DNA from: Pseudomonas sp. BN417
Lineage (GTDB): Bacteria; Pseudomonadota; Gammaproteobacteria; Pseudomonadales; Pseudomonadaceae
NCBI RefSeq assembly: GCF_029871205.1
Contig: NZ_SSOJ01000116.1
Span: forward strand, 1-39,904
Reading direction: 5' to 3'
Length of the DNA: 39,904 nt
Shown piece by piece: positions 26,590 through 34,449 of this stretch. Positions within the stretch are counted from its first letter, which is position 1. Every line of letters begins with the position of its first letter. A program made the position numbers and the translations under genes. The notes under the pieces are model-generated. The model saw only the letters and a program-made list of their open reading frames with translations, was not told the DNA's origin and made no database searches.

Positions 26590-27297
26590 ATGACCGACAT
26601 CCTGATATTGACCCACGCGGATTTCTGCCCGCCCGGCTACCTCGCCGCCGTGCTGGATCGCGAGCAGCGCGACTTCACCGTGCTGCGCGCCGACCAGGGC
26701 GAGCTGGAGGGCTATGACCTGGACCGGCCCAAGGCCGTGGCCATCATGGGCGGGCCCATGAGCGTCAACGACCCGTTGCCCTGGATCGGGGCGGAGATCG
26801 ACGCACTGCGGCACTTTATCGCGCGCGATGTGCCCATGATCGGCCATTGCCTGGGAGGCCAGTTGCTGGCCCGCGCCCTGGGCGCCTCGGTGCACCGCAT
26901 GCCCTATACCGAGATCGGCTGGCAGCCGCTGGAAAAACGCGCCCAGGCTAGCGACAACCCCTGGCTGGAGCACCTGCCGAGCGAGTTCTCCATTTATCAG
27001 TGGCACAGCGACACCTTCGACCTGCCCGATGGCGCCCAGTGGCTGATGGACAGCCCCTGGTGCCCCAACCAGGGCTTCTCATTGGGCGACCGGCTGCTGG
27101 CCCTGCAGGGCCACCCGGAGATGACCGAGGACCTGGTGCGCCTCTGGCTGACCGACTGGGCCCACCTGCTGGATGAAACCCAGCCCAGCCAGCAGGCCAG
27201 GGCACGCATGCTCGACGACCTGCCTGCCAAGGTGGCGGTCTTGAACCAGGTGGCGGAAGGTTTTTACCGGCGCTGGTTGGACCTGGCGTTTTCCTGA
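26590..27297 (+). CDS. Class I glutamine amidotransferase-like protein
   Basis: A 235-residue GATase1-fold protein with nucleophile C87 in GHCLGGQLLA and the His175-x-Glu177 pair in GHPEMTE, so a full Cys-His-Glu triad is present. No synthetase domain is attached. Such stand-alone enzymes may hydrolyse gamma-glutamyl bonds or serve a partner synthetase. The polyamine locus lies downstream on the other strand, but a PuuD-like role is not supported by the sequence itself. The ATG at 26590 follows GGAGGGGA. Confidence 0.85.
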   Translation: MTDILILTHADFCPPGYLAAVLDREQRDFTVLRADQGELEGYDLDRPKAVAIMGGPMSVNDPLPWIGAEIDALRHFIARDVPMIGHCLGGQLLARALGASVHRMPYTEIGWQPLEKRAQASDNPWLEHLPSEFSIYQWHSDTFDLPDGAQWLMDSPWCPNQGFSLGDRLLALQGHPEMTEDLVRLWLTDWAHLLDETQPSQQARARMLDDLPAKVAVLNQVAEGFYRRWLDLAFS

Positions 27298-27306
27298 TGC
27301 TTTTCC

Positions 27307-27405
27307 TGTGGGGGCGAATTCATTCGCTAACCGGACCGAAGGTTCGGCCATCGAGGTTACAAGGGGGCAGCTGCGCTGCCCTCAGCGAATGAATTCGCCC
27401 CCACA
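27307..27405. repeat. Long palindromic repeat, copy 3 (amidotransferase/patD convergent gap)
   Basis: 99 bases, with arms TGTGGGGGCGAATTC... and ...GAATTCGCCCCCACA that are perfect over about 22 bases. The inner part is close to copy 2, including the GGGGGCAGCTGCGCTGCCC sub-hairpin. It sits between converging genes. Confidence 0.9.
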
Positions 27406-27430
27406 AGGCCCCCTGAGGCTTGTGTAGGGT

Positions 27431-28855
27431 TCAGTGCCGGATCATCACATGCCGCACCACCGTGTAGTCCTCCAGGCCGTACATGGACAGGTCCTTGCCA
27501 TAGCCGGACTGCTTGAAGCCGCCGTGGGGCATTTCGTTGGTGAGCATGAAGTGGGTGTTGATCCAGGTACAGCCGTATTGCAGGCGCGAGGCCACGGCGG
27601 CGGCGCGGCCTATGTCGCGGGTCCAGACCGATGAGGCCAGGCCGTAGTCGGAGTCGTTGGCCCAGCGCACCGCTTCGTCCACGTCGCTGAAAGGCGTGAC
27701 CGTGACCACCGGGCCGAAGACTTCACGCTGCACGATCTCGTCATCCTGTTTCGCATGGGCCACGACCGTGGGCTCGTAGAAGAAGCCACTGCCGGCTACC
27801 GCCTTGCCGCCGGTGGCGATCTGGATGTGCGACTCCGCGCGGGCACGGTCGACGAAGCCGGCCACCCGCTCGCGCTGGCTCTGGGTGATCAGCGGGCCGA
27901 GTTCGGTCGCCGGGTCGTTCTGCAGGCCGGTCTTGAGGCTGGACACCGCAGTGGCCAGGTCGGCCACGAAGTTGTCGTAGATCTTCTTGCCGGCGTAGAT
28001 GCGGCAGGCGGCGGTGCAGTCCTGCCCGGCGTTGTAGAAACCGAAGGTGCGGATCCCGGCCACCACGTCGGCGATGTCGGCGTCATCGAATACCAGCACC
28101 GGCGCCTTGCCGCCCAGCTCCATATGGGTGCGTTTCACGCTCTCGGCGGCGCTGCGGATGATGGCCTTGCCGGTGCCCACCGAGCCGGTGAGGGAGACCA
28201 TGCGCACCAGCGGGTGCGACACCAGCGGGCTGCCCACGGTCGGGCCGCGGCCGAGGACGATATTGACCACTCCCGGTGGCAACAGCTCGTTGATGAAGTC
28301 GGCCAGGCGCAGGGCGGTCAGCGGGGTCTGCTCGGAGGGCTTGAGCACCACGGTGTTGCCGGCGGCGAGCGCCGGGCCGAGTTTCCAGGCGGCCATCATC
28401 AAGGGGTAGTTCCAGGGCGCGATGGAGGCGATCACCCCAATCGGGTCGCGGCGGATCATCGAGGTGAAGCCCGGGAGGTATTCCCCGGCCGCCGCACCGG
28501 TGAGGCAGCGGCTGGCGCCGGCGAAGAAGCGGAACACGTCGGCGATGGCCGGCAGCTCGTCGTTCAGCGCGGCGGCATAGGGCTTGCCGCAGTTGTCCGA
28601 TTCGAGTTTGGCCAGCTCTTCAGCGTGGCCTTCGATCTTGTCCGCCAGTTTCAGCAGCAGGGTGGCGCGGTCCCTCGGGGAGGTCCGGGCCCAGCCTTCG
28701 AAGGCGGCATGGGCGGCGCGCACGGCGGCGTCCACCTGGGCCTCGCTGGCTTCGGGAATTTTCTCCAGTACCGCACCCGTGGCCGGGTTGAGCACGTCCA
28801 GCGCCTCGCCCTCGCCAGGGATCAGCTGGCCATTGATCAGGAGTCTGGTTTGCAT
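27431..28855 (-). CDS. patD: Gamma-aminobutyraldehyde dehydrogenase
   Basis: A 474-residue NAD-dependent aldehyde dehydrogenase, the same length as E. coli PatD (YdcW). Motifs are the Rossmann [10 protein letters not shown], catalytic Glu in MELGGKAP, nucleophile C280 in NAGQDCTA and the cofactor segment EVFGPVV. It oxidises 4-aminobutanal to GABA in the transaminase route of putrescine breakdown. It lies downstream of ydcSTUV on the same strand, as in enteric bacteria, which supports the assignment; a hairpin repeat occupies the 169-base gap. Confidence 0.92.
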   Translation of the reverse strand: MQTRLLINGQLIPGEGEALDVLNPATGAVLEKIPEASEAQVDAAVRAAHAAFEGWARTSPRDRATLLLKLADKIEGHAEELAKLESDNCGKPYAAALNDELPAIADVFRFFAGASRCLTGAAAGEYLPGFTSMIRRDPIGVIASIAPWNYPLMMAAWKLGPALAAGNTVVLKPSEQTPLTALRLADFINELLPPGVVNIVLGRGPTVGSPLVSHPLVRMVSLTGSVGTGKAIIRSAAESVKRTHMELGGKAPVLVFDDADIADVVAGIRTFGFYNAGQDCTAACRIYAGKKIYDNFVADLATAVSSLKTGLQNDPATELGPLITQSQRERVAGFVDRARAESHIQIATGGKAVAGSGFFYEPTVVAHAKQDDEIVQREVFGPVVTVTPFSDVDEAVRWANDSDYGLASSVWTRDIGRAAAVASRLQYGCTWINTHFMLTNEMPHGGFKQSGYGKDLSMYGLEDYTVVRHVMIRH

Positions 28856-28885
28856 GGATCGGTCCTCGCTTGAATGCCGTTGATT

Positions 28886-29003
28886 CCCTCTCCCGCTTGC
28901 GGGAGAGGGTTAGGGTGAGGGTGGCGGAGTGGGGCTGTGCTGCGTGGTCAAGCCGAGCCTCGTCACCCTCTCCCCGGCCCTCTCCCTGGAAGGGAGAGGG
29001 GGT
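28886..29003. repeat. Pair of CTCTCC hairpin repeats between ydcV and patD
   Basis: One hairpin, CCCTCTCCCGC-tt-GCGGGAGAGGG (28886-28909), is followed by TTAGGGTGAGGG. An opposed unit (CACCCTCTCCCCGG at 28964 and CCCTCTCCCTGGAAGGGAGAGGG at 28978-29000) mirrors it, so the pair could form one larger structure. The layout resembles a BIME. It may lower patD transcription from the ydc promoter. Confidence 0.75.
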
Positions 29004-29024
29004 GGGTTCTGCAGTGGGGGAATA

Positions 29025-29831
29025 TCACTTCCCACCTCCCGCCACCGTCTCGGTCCCGCGCGTCAGGTAATAGGCGCCGAGGATGGGCAGCATGGTGACG
29101 AGCATCACCAGCAGCGCCACGACGTTGGTCACCGGCACGTCGCGGGGGCGGCTGAGCTGGCTGAGCAGCCAGAGGGGCAGGGTCTGTTCGTGGCCGGCGG
29201 TGAAGGTGGTGACGATGATCTCGTCGAAGGACAGCGCGAAGGCGAGCATCCCGCCGGCCAGCAGGGCGGTGGCGATGTTCGGCAGGATGATGTAGCGGAA
29301 CGTCTGCCAGCCGTCGGCGCCCAGGTCCATGGAGGCTTCGATCAGGCTGTGGGAAGTGCGGCGGAAGCGGGCGATCACGTTGTTGTAGACGATCACCACG
29401 CAGAAGGTCGCATGGCCCACCACTATGGTGAAGATGCCGGGCTCGATCCCCAGGGTCTTGAACGCCGAAAGCAGGGCGATGCCGGTGATGATCCCGGGCA
29501 GGGCGATGGGCAGGATTAGCATCAGGGTGATGCTCTCCTTGCCGAAGAAGTCGCGGCGATAGAGCGCGGCCGCGGCCAGGGTGCCGAGCACCATGGCCAG
29601 CGCGGTGGCCAGGCAGGCGACCTTGACGGACAGGATGATGGCCTGCAGCACGTCCTCTCGCCCGCCGACAACGGCGAACCATTCCAGGGTGAAACCCTGC
29701 AGCGGGAAGCTGTAGGCCGACTCCTCGGTGTTGAAGGCGTAGAGCAGGATCACCAGGATCGGGAAGTGCAGGAACACCAGCCCGCCCCAGGCCGCCAACC
29801 GCAGCCCCCAGGACGCTCGCTCAGAGTGCAT
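29025..29831 (-). CDS. ydcV: Putrescine-type ABC transporter permease YdcV
   Basis: A 268-residue inner-membrane permease of the PotC/YdcV type, with six predicted helices and the EAA-like loop [23 protein letters not shown] that contacts the ATPase. With YdcU it forms the translocation path. It overlaps ydcU by 11 bases and ends the transporter part of the operon. Confidence 0.93.
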   Translation of the reverse strand: MHSERASWGLRLAAWGGLVFLHFPILVILLYAFNTEESAYSFPLQGFTLEWFAVVGGREDVLQAIILSVKVACLATALAMVLGTLAAAALYRRDFFGKESITLMLILPIALPGIITGIALLSAFKTLGIEPGIFTIVVGHATFCVVIVYNNVIARFRRTSHSLIEASMDLGADGWQTFRYIILPNIATALLAGGMLAFALSFDEIIVTTFTAGHEQTLPLWLLSQLSRPRDVPVTNVVALLVMLVTMLPILGAYYLTRGTETVAGGGK

Positions 29832-30759
29832 CGAAGGCCCCCAGCCGTTTGGCGATGGACAGGTAGATGGCGATCAGCACGATGGGTACCAGGGTGAAGG
29901 CCGCCGCCAGCGGGATATTGCCCACCGAGCCTTGCTGCACGTAGACCATGGTGCCGATGAACAGGCCGCTGGGGCCCACCAGCTGCGGGATGATGAAGTC
30001 GCCCAGGGTCAGGCTGAAGGTGAAGATCGAACCGGCCACCACACCGGGGAAGGCCAGCGGCAGGATGACCTGGGCGAAGGTCTGCCGAGGCCTGGCGCCA
30101 AGGTCGGCCGAGGCCTGCAGCAGCGAGGGCGGCAGGCGCTCCAGGGAGGCCTGGATAGGCAGGATCATGAAGGGTAGCCAGATGTAGGTGAAGACCAGGA
30201 AGCGCCCCAGGTGCGAGGTGGACAGGGTGTTGCCGCCCAGGCCCGGCAAGGTCAGCAGGCTGCCCAGAAGACCCTCGAGGTGCAGTTGCTGGATCAACCA
30301 GTAGAAGATCCCGCCCTTGGCCAGAATCACCGTCCAGGCGTAGGCCTTGACGATGTAGCTGGCCCACATGGGCAGCATCACGGCGATATAGAAAAAGGCC
30401 TTCTCCCGAGGGGAGGCAAAGCGCGCCATGTAGTACGCGATGGGGAAGGCCAGCACGGCGCTGGCCAGGCTCACGGCGATCGCCATGGTCAGGGTGCGCA
30501 GGATGATGTCGTAGTTGGCCGGGTTGAACAGGGCGGCGTAGTTGGCCAGGGTCAGGGCTGGCGTCACCGCCATGGTGAAGTCGTCGAAGGTGTAGAAGCT
30601 CTGCCAGAGCAGGACGAATAGCGAGCCTACGTAGACCACGCCGAACCAGAGCAGGGGCGGCGTCAGGAGCAGCAGCAGGTAGAGGGTGGAACGGCGGTAA
30701 AGCAGGCTGGAGAGCCCGCGCAGCGGTCCGCTCCGGTGGCTGGCGATGACGGCGTTCAT
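29821..30759 (-). CDS. ydcU: Putrescine-type ABC transporter permease YdcU
   Basis: A 312-residue permease of the PotB/YdcU type. The N-terminus is basic, followed by a long first helix (about 28-52); the EAA-like loop is [22 protein letters not shown]. It starts 3 bases after ydcT ends and overlaps ydcV. Partner permease of YdcV. Confidence 0.93.
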   Translation of the reverse strand: MNAVIASHRSGPLRGLSSLLYRRSTLYLLLLLTPPLLWFGVVYVGSLFVLLWQSFYTFDDFTMAVTPALTLANYAALFNPANYDIILRTLTMAIAVSLASAVLAFPIAYYMARFASPREKAFFYIAVMLPMWASYIVKAYAWTVILAKGGIFYWLIQQLHLEGLLGSLLTLPGLGGNTLSTSHLGRFLVFTYIWLPFMILPIQASLERLPPSLLQASADLGARPRQTFAQVILPLAFPGVVAGSIFTFSLTLGDFIIPQLVGPSGLFIGTMVYVQQGSVGNIPLAAAFTLVPIVLIAIYLSIAKRLGAFDAL

Positions 30760-30762
30760 GGC

Positions 30763-31773
30763 CTACTCGCTGAGCGCGACCATCGCGCTGCGTGCCCAGC
30801 AGGCCTGCACCTGCTGGCCGGGTTGTGGGCGCGCCTTGTCCTGCTCTTCGCCGTTGGGCAGGCTGATCGCCAGGCGCCCTCCGCCGTCCAGGGTGAGCTC
30901 GTAGCGGCTGCTGGCGCCGAGGTATTGCACGTCGTGCACCGTGGCGTTGACCTGCAGCTCGCCATTGGCCGCGCTGCCGAAGCGCACATGCTCGGGGCGC
31001 AGCGAGAAGGCGCCGACACTGCCGGTGAGGCGCTGGGCCAGGTCGCCATGCAGGACATTGGCGGTGCCGACGAACTCGGCGACGAAGCGGGTACGCGGCT
31101 GGCGGTAGAGGTTTTGCGGACTGTCGACCTGCTCGATGCGACCCTTGTTGAACACGGCCACCCGGTCGGACATCGACAGCGCCTCGCCCTGGTCGTGGGT
31201 GACGAAGATGAAGGTGATGCCCAGTTGGCGCTGGAGCTTCTTCAGCTCCACCTGCATCTGCTCGCGCAGCTTGAGGTCCAGCGCGCCCAGCGGCTCGTCC
31301 AGCAGCAGCACGCGCGGGCGGTTGATCAGGGCACGGGCCAGGGCCACGCGCTGGCGCTGCCCGCCGGAGAGCTGCGCGGGTTTCCGGTCGCCATAGCCGG
31401 GCAGGGCGACCATCCCGAGGGCCTCCTCGGCACGGCCCAGGCGCTCGGCCTTGGCCACGCCTTTCACCTTCAGGCCGTAGGCGACGTTGTCGCGCACGTT
31501 CATGTGCGGGAACAGCGCGTAGTCCTGGAACACGGTGTTGACGTCGCGCTCGTAGGGCGGCAAACCGGCGGCCTCCGCGCCATGGATGCGGATGGAGCCG
31601 GAGGTGGGTTGCTCGAAGCCGGCGATCAGGCGCAGGCAGGTGGTCTTGCCAGAGCCGGATGGGCCGAGCATGGAGAAGAACTCGCCGTCGCGGATTTCAA
31701 TGGATACCCGGTCGACCGCCTTGACCTCGCCGTAGTGGCGGCAGACATCGGTGAACTGGACGGCTGTGGTCAT
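30763..31773 (-). CDS. ydcT: Putrescine-type ABC transporter ATPase YdcT
   Basis: A 336-residue ABC ATPase of the PotA class: Walker A GPSGSGKTT, Q-loop, signature LSGGQRQRVALARAL, Walker B LLLDEPLGALD and a C-terminal TOBE-like domain (about 240-336). It powers import through YdcUV. An intergenic cluster of hairpin repeats separates it from ydcS, a common place to lower downstream expression relative to the binding protein. Confidence 0.95.
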   Translation of the reverse strand: MTTAVQFTDVCRHYGEVKAVDRVSIEIRDGEFFSMLGPSGSGKTTCLRLIAGFEQPTSGSIRIHGAEAAGLPPYERDVNTVFQDYALFPHMNVRDNVAYGLKVKGVAKAERLGRAEEALGMVALPGYGDRKPAQLSGGQRQRVALARALINRPRVLLLDEPLGALDLKLREQMQVELKKLQRQLGITFIFVTHDQGEALSMSDRVAVFNKGRIEQVDSPQNLYRQPRTRFVAEFVGTANVLHGDLAQRLTGSVGAFSLRPEHVRFGSAANGELQVNATVHDVQYLGASSRYELTLDGGGRLAISLPNGEEQDKARPQPGQQVQACWARSAMVALSE

Positions 31774-31798
31774 GGGCGGGGCTCCGGAGGGCTTTGAG

Positions 31799-31968
31799 CC
31801 CTCTCCCTTCGGGAGAGGGGTGGGGTGAGGGAAACCTCAGCCGCTCGGCGGTTCAGGGTGATTCGGACCAGCCCCCTCTCCCGCTTGCGGGAGAGGGTTG
31901 GGGAGAGGGCAACAGCGCGCGGGGCTGGGCAACCCTCTCCCCCGGCCCCTCTCCCAAAGGGAGAGGGG
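31799..31968. repeat. Cluster of three CTCTCC hairpin repeats between ydcS and ydcT
   Basis: Three hairpins: 31799-31820 (CCCTCTCCCTTCGGGAGAGGGG), 31874-31897 (CCCTCTCCCGC-tt-GCGGGAGAGGG) and 31946-31968 (CCCCTCTCCC-aaa-GGGAGAGGGG). They are linked by GGGGTGAGGG-type spacers and fill almost all of the 200-base gap. They could stabilise the ydcS message and reduce read-through into ydcT. Confidence 0.8.
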
Positions 31969-31973
31969 AGATA

Positions 31974-33125
31974 TCAGCGCCCGCCCATGATCGAGATGTA
32001 ATCCTGGGTCCACCGGCTGTACGGCACGAATTTCCCGCCTTGAGCCTCCGGGGTTTTCCAGAAGGCGATCTTGTCGAACTGGTCGTAGCCGTTGGTGGCG
32101 CAGCCGCCGGAGCCCAGGAGTTCGCTGCTGGTGCAGCCCTTGGCGACCACTGGCAGGGAACCGAACCAGGCGGCCAGGTCACCTTGCAGCTTGGGCTCCA
32201 GGGACCAGTTCATCCACTTGTAGGCGCAGTTCGGGTGCTTGGCGTCCACGTGCAGCATGGTGGTGTCGGCCCAGCCCGTGACCCCTTCTATCGGGAACAC
32301 GGTTTCCACCGGCTGCTTTTCGGCCTTCAGGGTATTGGCCATGTAACCCCAGGTACTGGAGGCGGCCACGCCCTCGTTCTTGAAGTCGCTCATCTGCACG
32401 GTCGCATCGTGCCAGTAGCGGTGCACCAGGGCGTGCTGCTTGCGCAACAGGTCGAGGGCTGCGGCGTACTGGGGCTCGGTGAGCTGGTAGGGGTCCTGGA
32501 TGCCCAGGTCCGGCCTGGCCGACTTCAGGTAAAGGGCGGCGTCGGCGATGTAGATAGGGCCGTCATAGGCCTGCACGCGGCCCTTGTTGCTCTTGCCGTC
32601 GGCCAGGTTCTGGGGCTCGAAGACCACGGCCCAGCTGCTGGGCGCCTCCTTGAACAGCGTGGTGTTGTACATCAGCAGGTTCGGGCCCCATTGGTAGGGT
32701 GTGCCGAAGTGCTGACCGTTCACCGTGTGCCAGGGGGCGTCCTGGATGCGTTCGTCGAGGTTCTTCCAGTTGGGGATCAGCGCAATATTGATCGGCTGCA
32801 CGCGCTTGCCAAAGATCAGGCGCAGGGAGGCGTCGCCCGAGGCGGTGACCAGGTCGTAGCCGCCCTTGGCCATCAGGCTGACCATCTCGTCGGAGGTGGC
32901 GGCGGTCTTCACGTTGACCTTGCAGCCGGTGTCTTTCTCGAACTGGGTGACCCAGTCGTAGTTCTTGTCCGATTCGCCGCGCTCGATGTAGCCGGGCCAG
33001 GCAATGATGTCCAGGGCGCCTTCGGTCTTGCCGAGCTGTTTCAGCGGTTCGGCGGCCTGGGCAGAGGCGATGAGGCAGGCGCAACTGACGGCGAACGAGA
33101 GGAACGCGGGTTTGAGCGAAGGCAT
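31974..33125 (-). CDS. ydcS: Putrescine-type ABC transporter binding protein YdcS
   Basis: A 383-residue periplasmic binding protein. The signal peptide is residues 1-24 (ending ASAQA-A). The mature part contains IIAWPGYIERG, DWVTQFEKDTGC and TAATSDEMVSLMAKGGYDLV, nearly the same as E. coli YdcS. The ATG at 33125 is preferred over an upstream one because the signal peptide begins there and CAGGAG precedes it. Role: capture of putrescine or a related polyamine for YdcTUV. E. coli YdcS has also been linked to polyhydroxybutyrate synthesis; nothing here tests that. Confidence 0.95.
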   Translation of the reverse strand: MPSLKPAFLSFAVSCACLIASAQAAEPLKQLGKTEGALDIIAWPGYIERGESDKNYDWVTQFEKDTGCKVNVKTAATSDEMVSLMAKGGYDLVTASGDASLRLIFGKRVQPINIALIPNWKNLDERIQDAPWHTVNGQHFGTPYQWGPNLLMYNTTLFKEAPSSWAVVFEPQNLADGKSNKGRVQAYDGPIYIADAALYLKSARPDLGIQDPYQLTEPQYAAALDLLRKQHALVHRYWHDATVQMSDFKNEGVAASSTWGYMANTLKAEKQPVETVFPIEGVTGWADTTMLHVDAKHPNCAYKWMNWSLEPKLQGDLAAWFGSLPVVAKGCTSSELLGSGGCATNGYDQFDKIAFWKTPEAQGGKFVPYSRWTQDYISIMGGR

Positions 33126-33453
33126 TGTCGACTCCTGTTGTACATGACGTGCGGAGCCTGTTCGGCGGAACTGCATGCCGTTGGCGGTGCGCTGAAAGCA
33201 CGCCGAAAAACACGGCGGCTGCTTGCATTGAGCAGCGTAGTTCGGGGCTTTGGGGCTGACAAGGAAGGGCTCGGGTGGCGGTCTGCCAGTGGGTTTTTTG
33301 CCCGACTGGGCGGTGGGGAAATGGGCGTTTTTCCTGTAGGGGCGAATTCATGCGCCAAGGGGCGTGAAGCGCCCCCTGCATCACCGAAGGCCGAACCTGC
33401 GGTCCGGTCAGCGAATGAATTCGCCCCCACAATAGAGCGGACTCCGTGCACGC
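33126..33453. other. Intergenic region: ydc promoter side plus palindromic repeat
   Basis: 328 bases with no gene. Positions 33126-33330 should hold the minus-strand ydc promoter. A GG-N10-GC arrangement (minus strand, near 33195-33215) is too weak to call sigma-54. The rest is repeat copy 4 and the end of the peroxiredoxin gene. Confidence 0.5.
33335..33431. repeat. Long palindromic repeat, copy 4 (inverted orientation)
   Basis: 97 bases from TGTAGGGGCGAATTC to GAATTCGCCCCCACA. The inner marker CCGGACC...GGTTCGGCC appears as its reverse complement (GGCCGAACC...GGTCCGG), so this copy is inverted relative to copies 1-3. The left arm has diverged (ATGCGCC for ATTCGCT). It lies between the ydcS upstream region and the end of the peroxiredoxin gene. 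Confidence 0.88.
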
Positions 33454-34005
33454 TCAGAAACGGATGGTGGCCTCGCCCTTTTGCCAGTTACAGGGGCAGA
33501 GTTCGTCGGTCTGCAGAGCGTCGAGCAGGCGCAGGGTTTCCTGCGGGTTGCGGCCCACGGAGAGGTCGTTGACCGAGATGTGGCGGATGCGGTTGTCCGG
33601 GTCGACGATGAAGGTGGCGCGCAGGGCCACGCCTTCGTTGCGGTCGAGTATGCCCAGCGCCCCCGCCAGTTCGTGCTTGATGTCGGCCAGCCAGGGGAAG
33701 CTCTGCCCCTTGAGGTCCTGGTGGTCGCGACGCCAGGCGAGGTGGGCGAACTCGCTGTCGGTGGAGGCGCCGATCAGTTGGGTGTCGCGGTCGCCGAACG
33801 CCTCCAGCAGGTCGCCATAACCCTTGATCTCGGTAGGGCAGACGAAGGTGAAGTCCTTGGGCCAGAAGAACAGCACCTTCCATTTGCCGGGGTAGCTGTC
33901 CTGGTTGAGCCGCTTGAAAGCCGTGTCCGGGCCGGGGGCACGTTCCGAGTCGTGGTCCACTGCCAGCAGGTCGAACGCCGGCAGCTTGTCTCCGATGGTG
34001 AGCAT
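33454..34005 (-). CDS. AhpC-type peroxiredoxin
   Basis: A 183-residue 2-Cys peroxiredoxin. The peroxidatic Cys56 is in FTFVCPTE, and two C-terminal cysteines C170 and C172 sit in LCPCNW. The C-x-C end resembles mycobacterial AhpC, which uses three cysteines and an AhpD-type reductant instead of AhpF. No ahpD or ahpF is adjacent. The ATG at 34005 follows GAGGGA; the frame extends further upstream without a ribosome-binding site. It removes peroxides in the cytosol. Confidence 0.9.
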   Translation of the reverse strand: MLTIGDKLPAFDLLAVDHDSERAPGPDTAFKRLNQDSYPGKWKVLFFWPKDFTFVCPTEIKGYGDLLEAFGDRDTQLIGASTDSEFAHLAWRRDHQDLKGQSFPWLADIKHELAGALGILDRNEGVALRATFIVDPDNRIRHISVNDLSVGRNPQETLRLLDALQTDELCPCNWQKGEATIRF

Positions 34006-34330
34006 GGCGGAAATCCCTCGTGGGGCAGACGCAGGCACATCAATGAGGCAAGTATGGAGGGCCGCCGAAGGCGGTGAAACACGACCCGACCATCTTCCCG
34101 GCAGTGCGCGATACATGGCCATAGGTCGGATCGCTATAGTCTAAATTCCAAATCGCAACATATGGATAGAACAATCCAGCCCTAGGGGCTGCGTTAGGCC
34201 GGTCTAGACTGTCAGTTCCAGGGATGGCGGTGCTTGCGGGCACTGGCCCGTGGAACACCTCGCCGTTGCAATCCGTCAAACCCTTAACCGCCGCCAAACA
34301 GGGCGGGGCTGGCTGTTCCTCTCCATGAGT

Positions 34331-34347
34331 TGCACCAGTCTGGGGCG
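34331..34347 (+). promoter_or_regulatory. NtrC-like enhancer site
   Basis: TGCACCA-gtc-TGGGGCG matches the NtrC 17-mer TGCACCA-N3-TGGTGCA at 12 of 14 positions. It lies about 55-70 bases upstream of the -24 element, a workable though short enhancer distance. Only one site is clear. Confidence 0.55.
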
Positions 34348-34398
34348 TGACGACTGCGCGTGAGCTGCAAGTTGTTGAAAAGCAAACAGTTGTTGCGA

Positions 34399-34413
34399 TG
34401 GCACGGGGCTTGC
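34399..34413 (+). promoter_or_regulatory. Sigma-54 promoter of the Anbu operon
   Basis: TGGCACG-gggc-TTGC fits the -24/-12 consensus TGGCACG-N4-TTGC exactly, with GG at 34400-34401 and GC at 34412-34413. A transcript would start near 34425, leaving a leader of about 25 bases with AAGGAG before the ATG at 34450. Confidence 0.85.
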
Positions 34414-34449
34414 GACTGCGCATTAGCCCGTGGCGACAAGGAGTTAGGC

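Larger units (their letters stand above)
34006..34449. other. 444-base divergent regulatory region: peroxiredoxin / Anbu operon
   Basis: No gene was recognised. An AT-rich segment (34130-34175) probably holds the peroxiredoxin promoter. On the right are an NtrC-like site and a sigma-54 promoter (listed separately), and AAGGAG at 34438-34443 is the ribosome-binding site for the ATP-grasp gene. The 100 bases before the NtrC-like site are GC-rich with short dyads only. Confidence 0.6.

Noticed and set aside
33190-33220. Possible sigma-54 promoter for ydcS on the minus strand
   Set aside because: Only GG-N10-GC is present, with poor agreement outside these bases (CGGCGTG for TGGCACG).
17741-33431. 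Dispersed palindromes as a CRISPR array
   Set aside because: Copies are kilobases apart, not regularly spaced, and no cas genes are present.
34121-34137. OxyR-like ATAG...CTAT near the peroxiredoxin gene
   Set aside because: The half-sites are 9 bases apart instead of 7 and no second pair at proper spacing was found.
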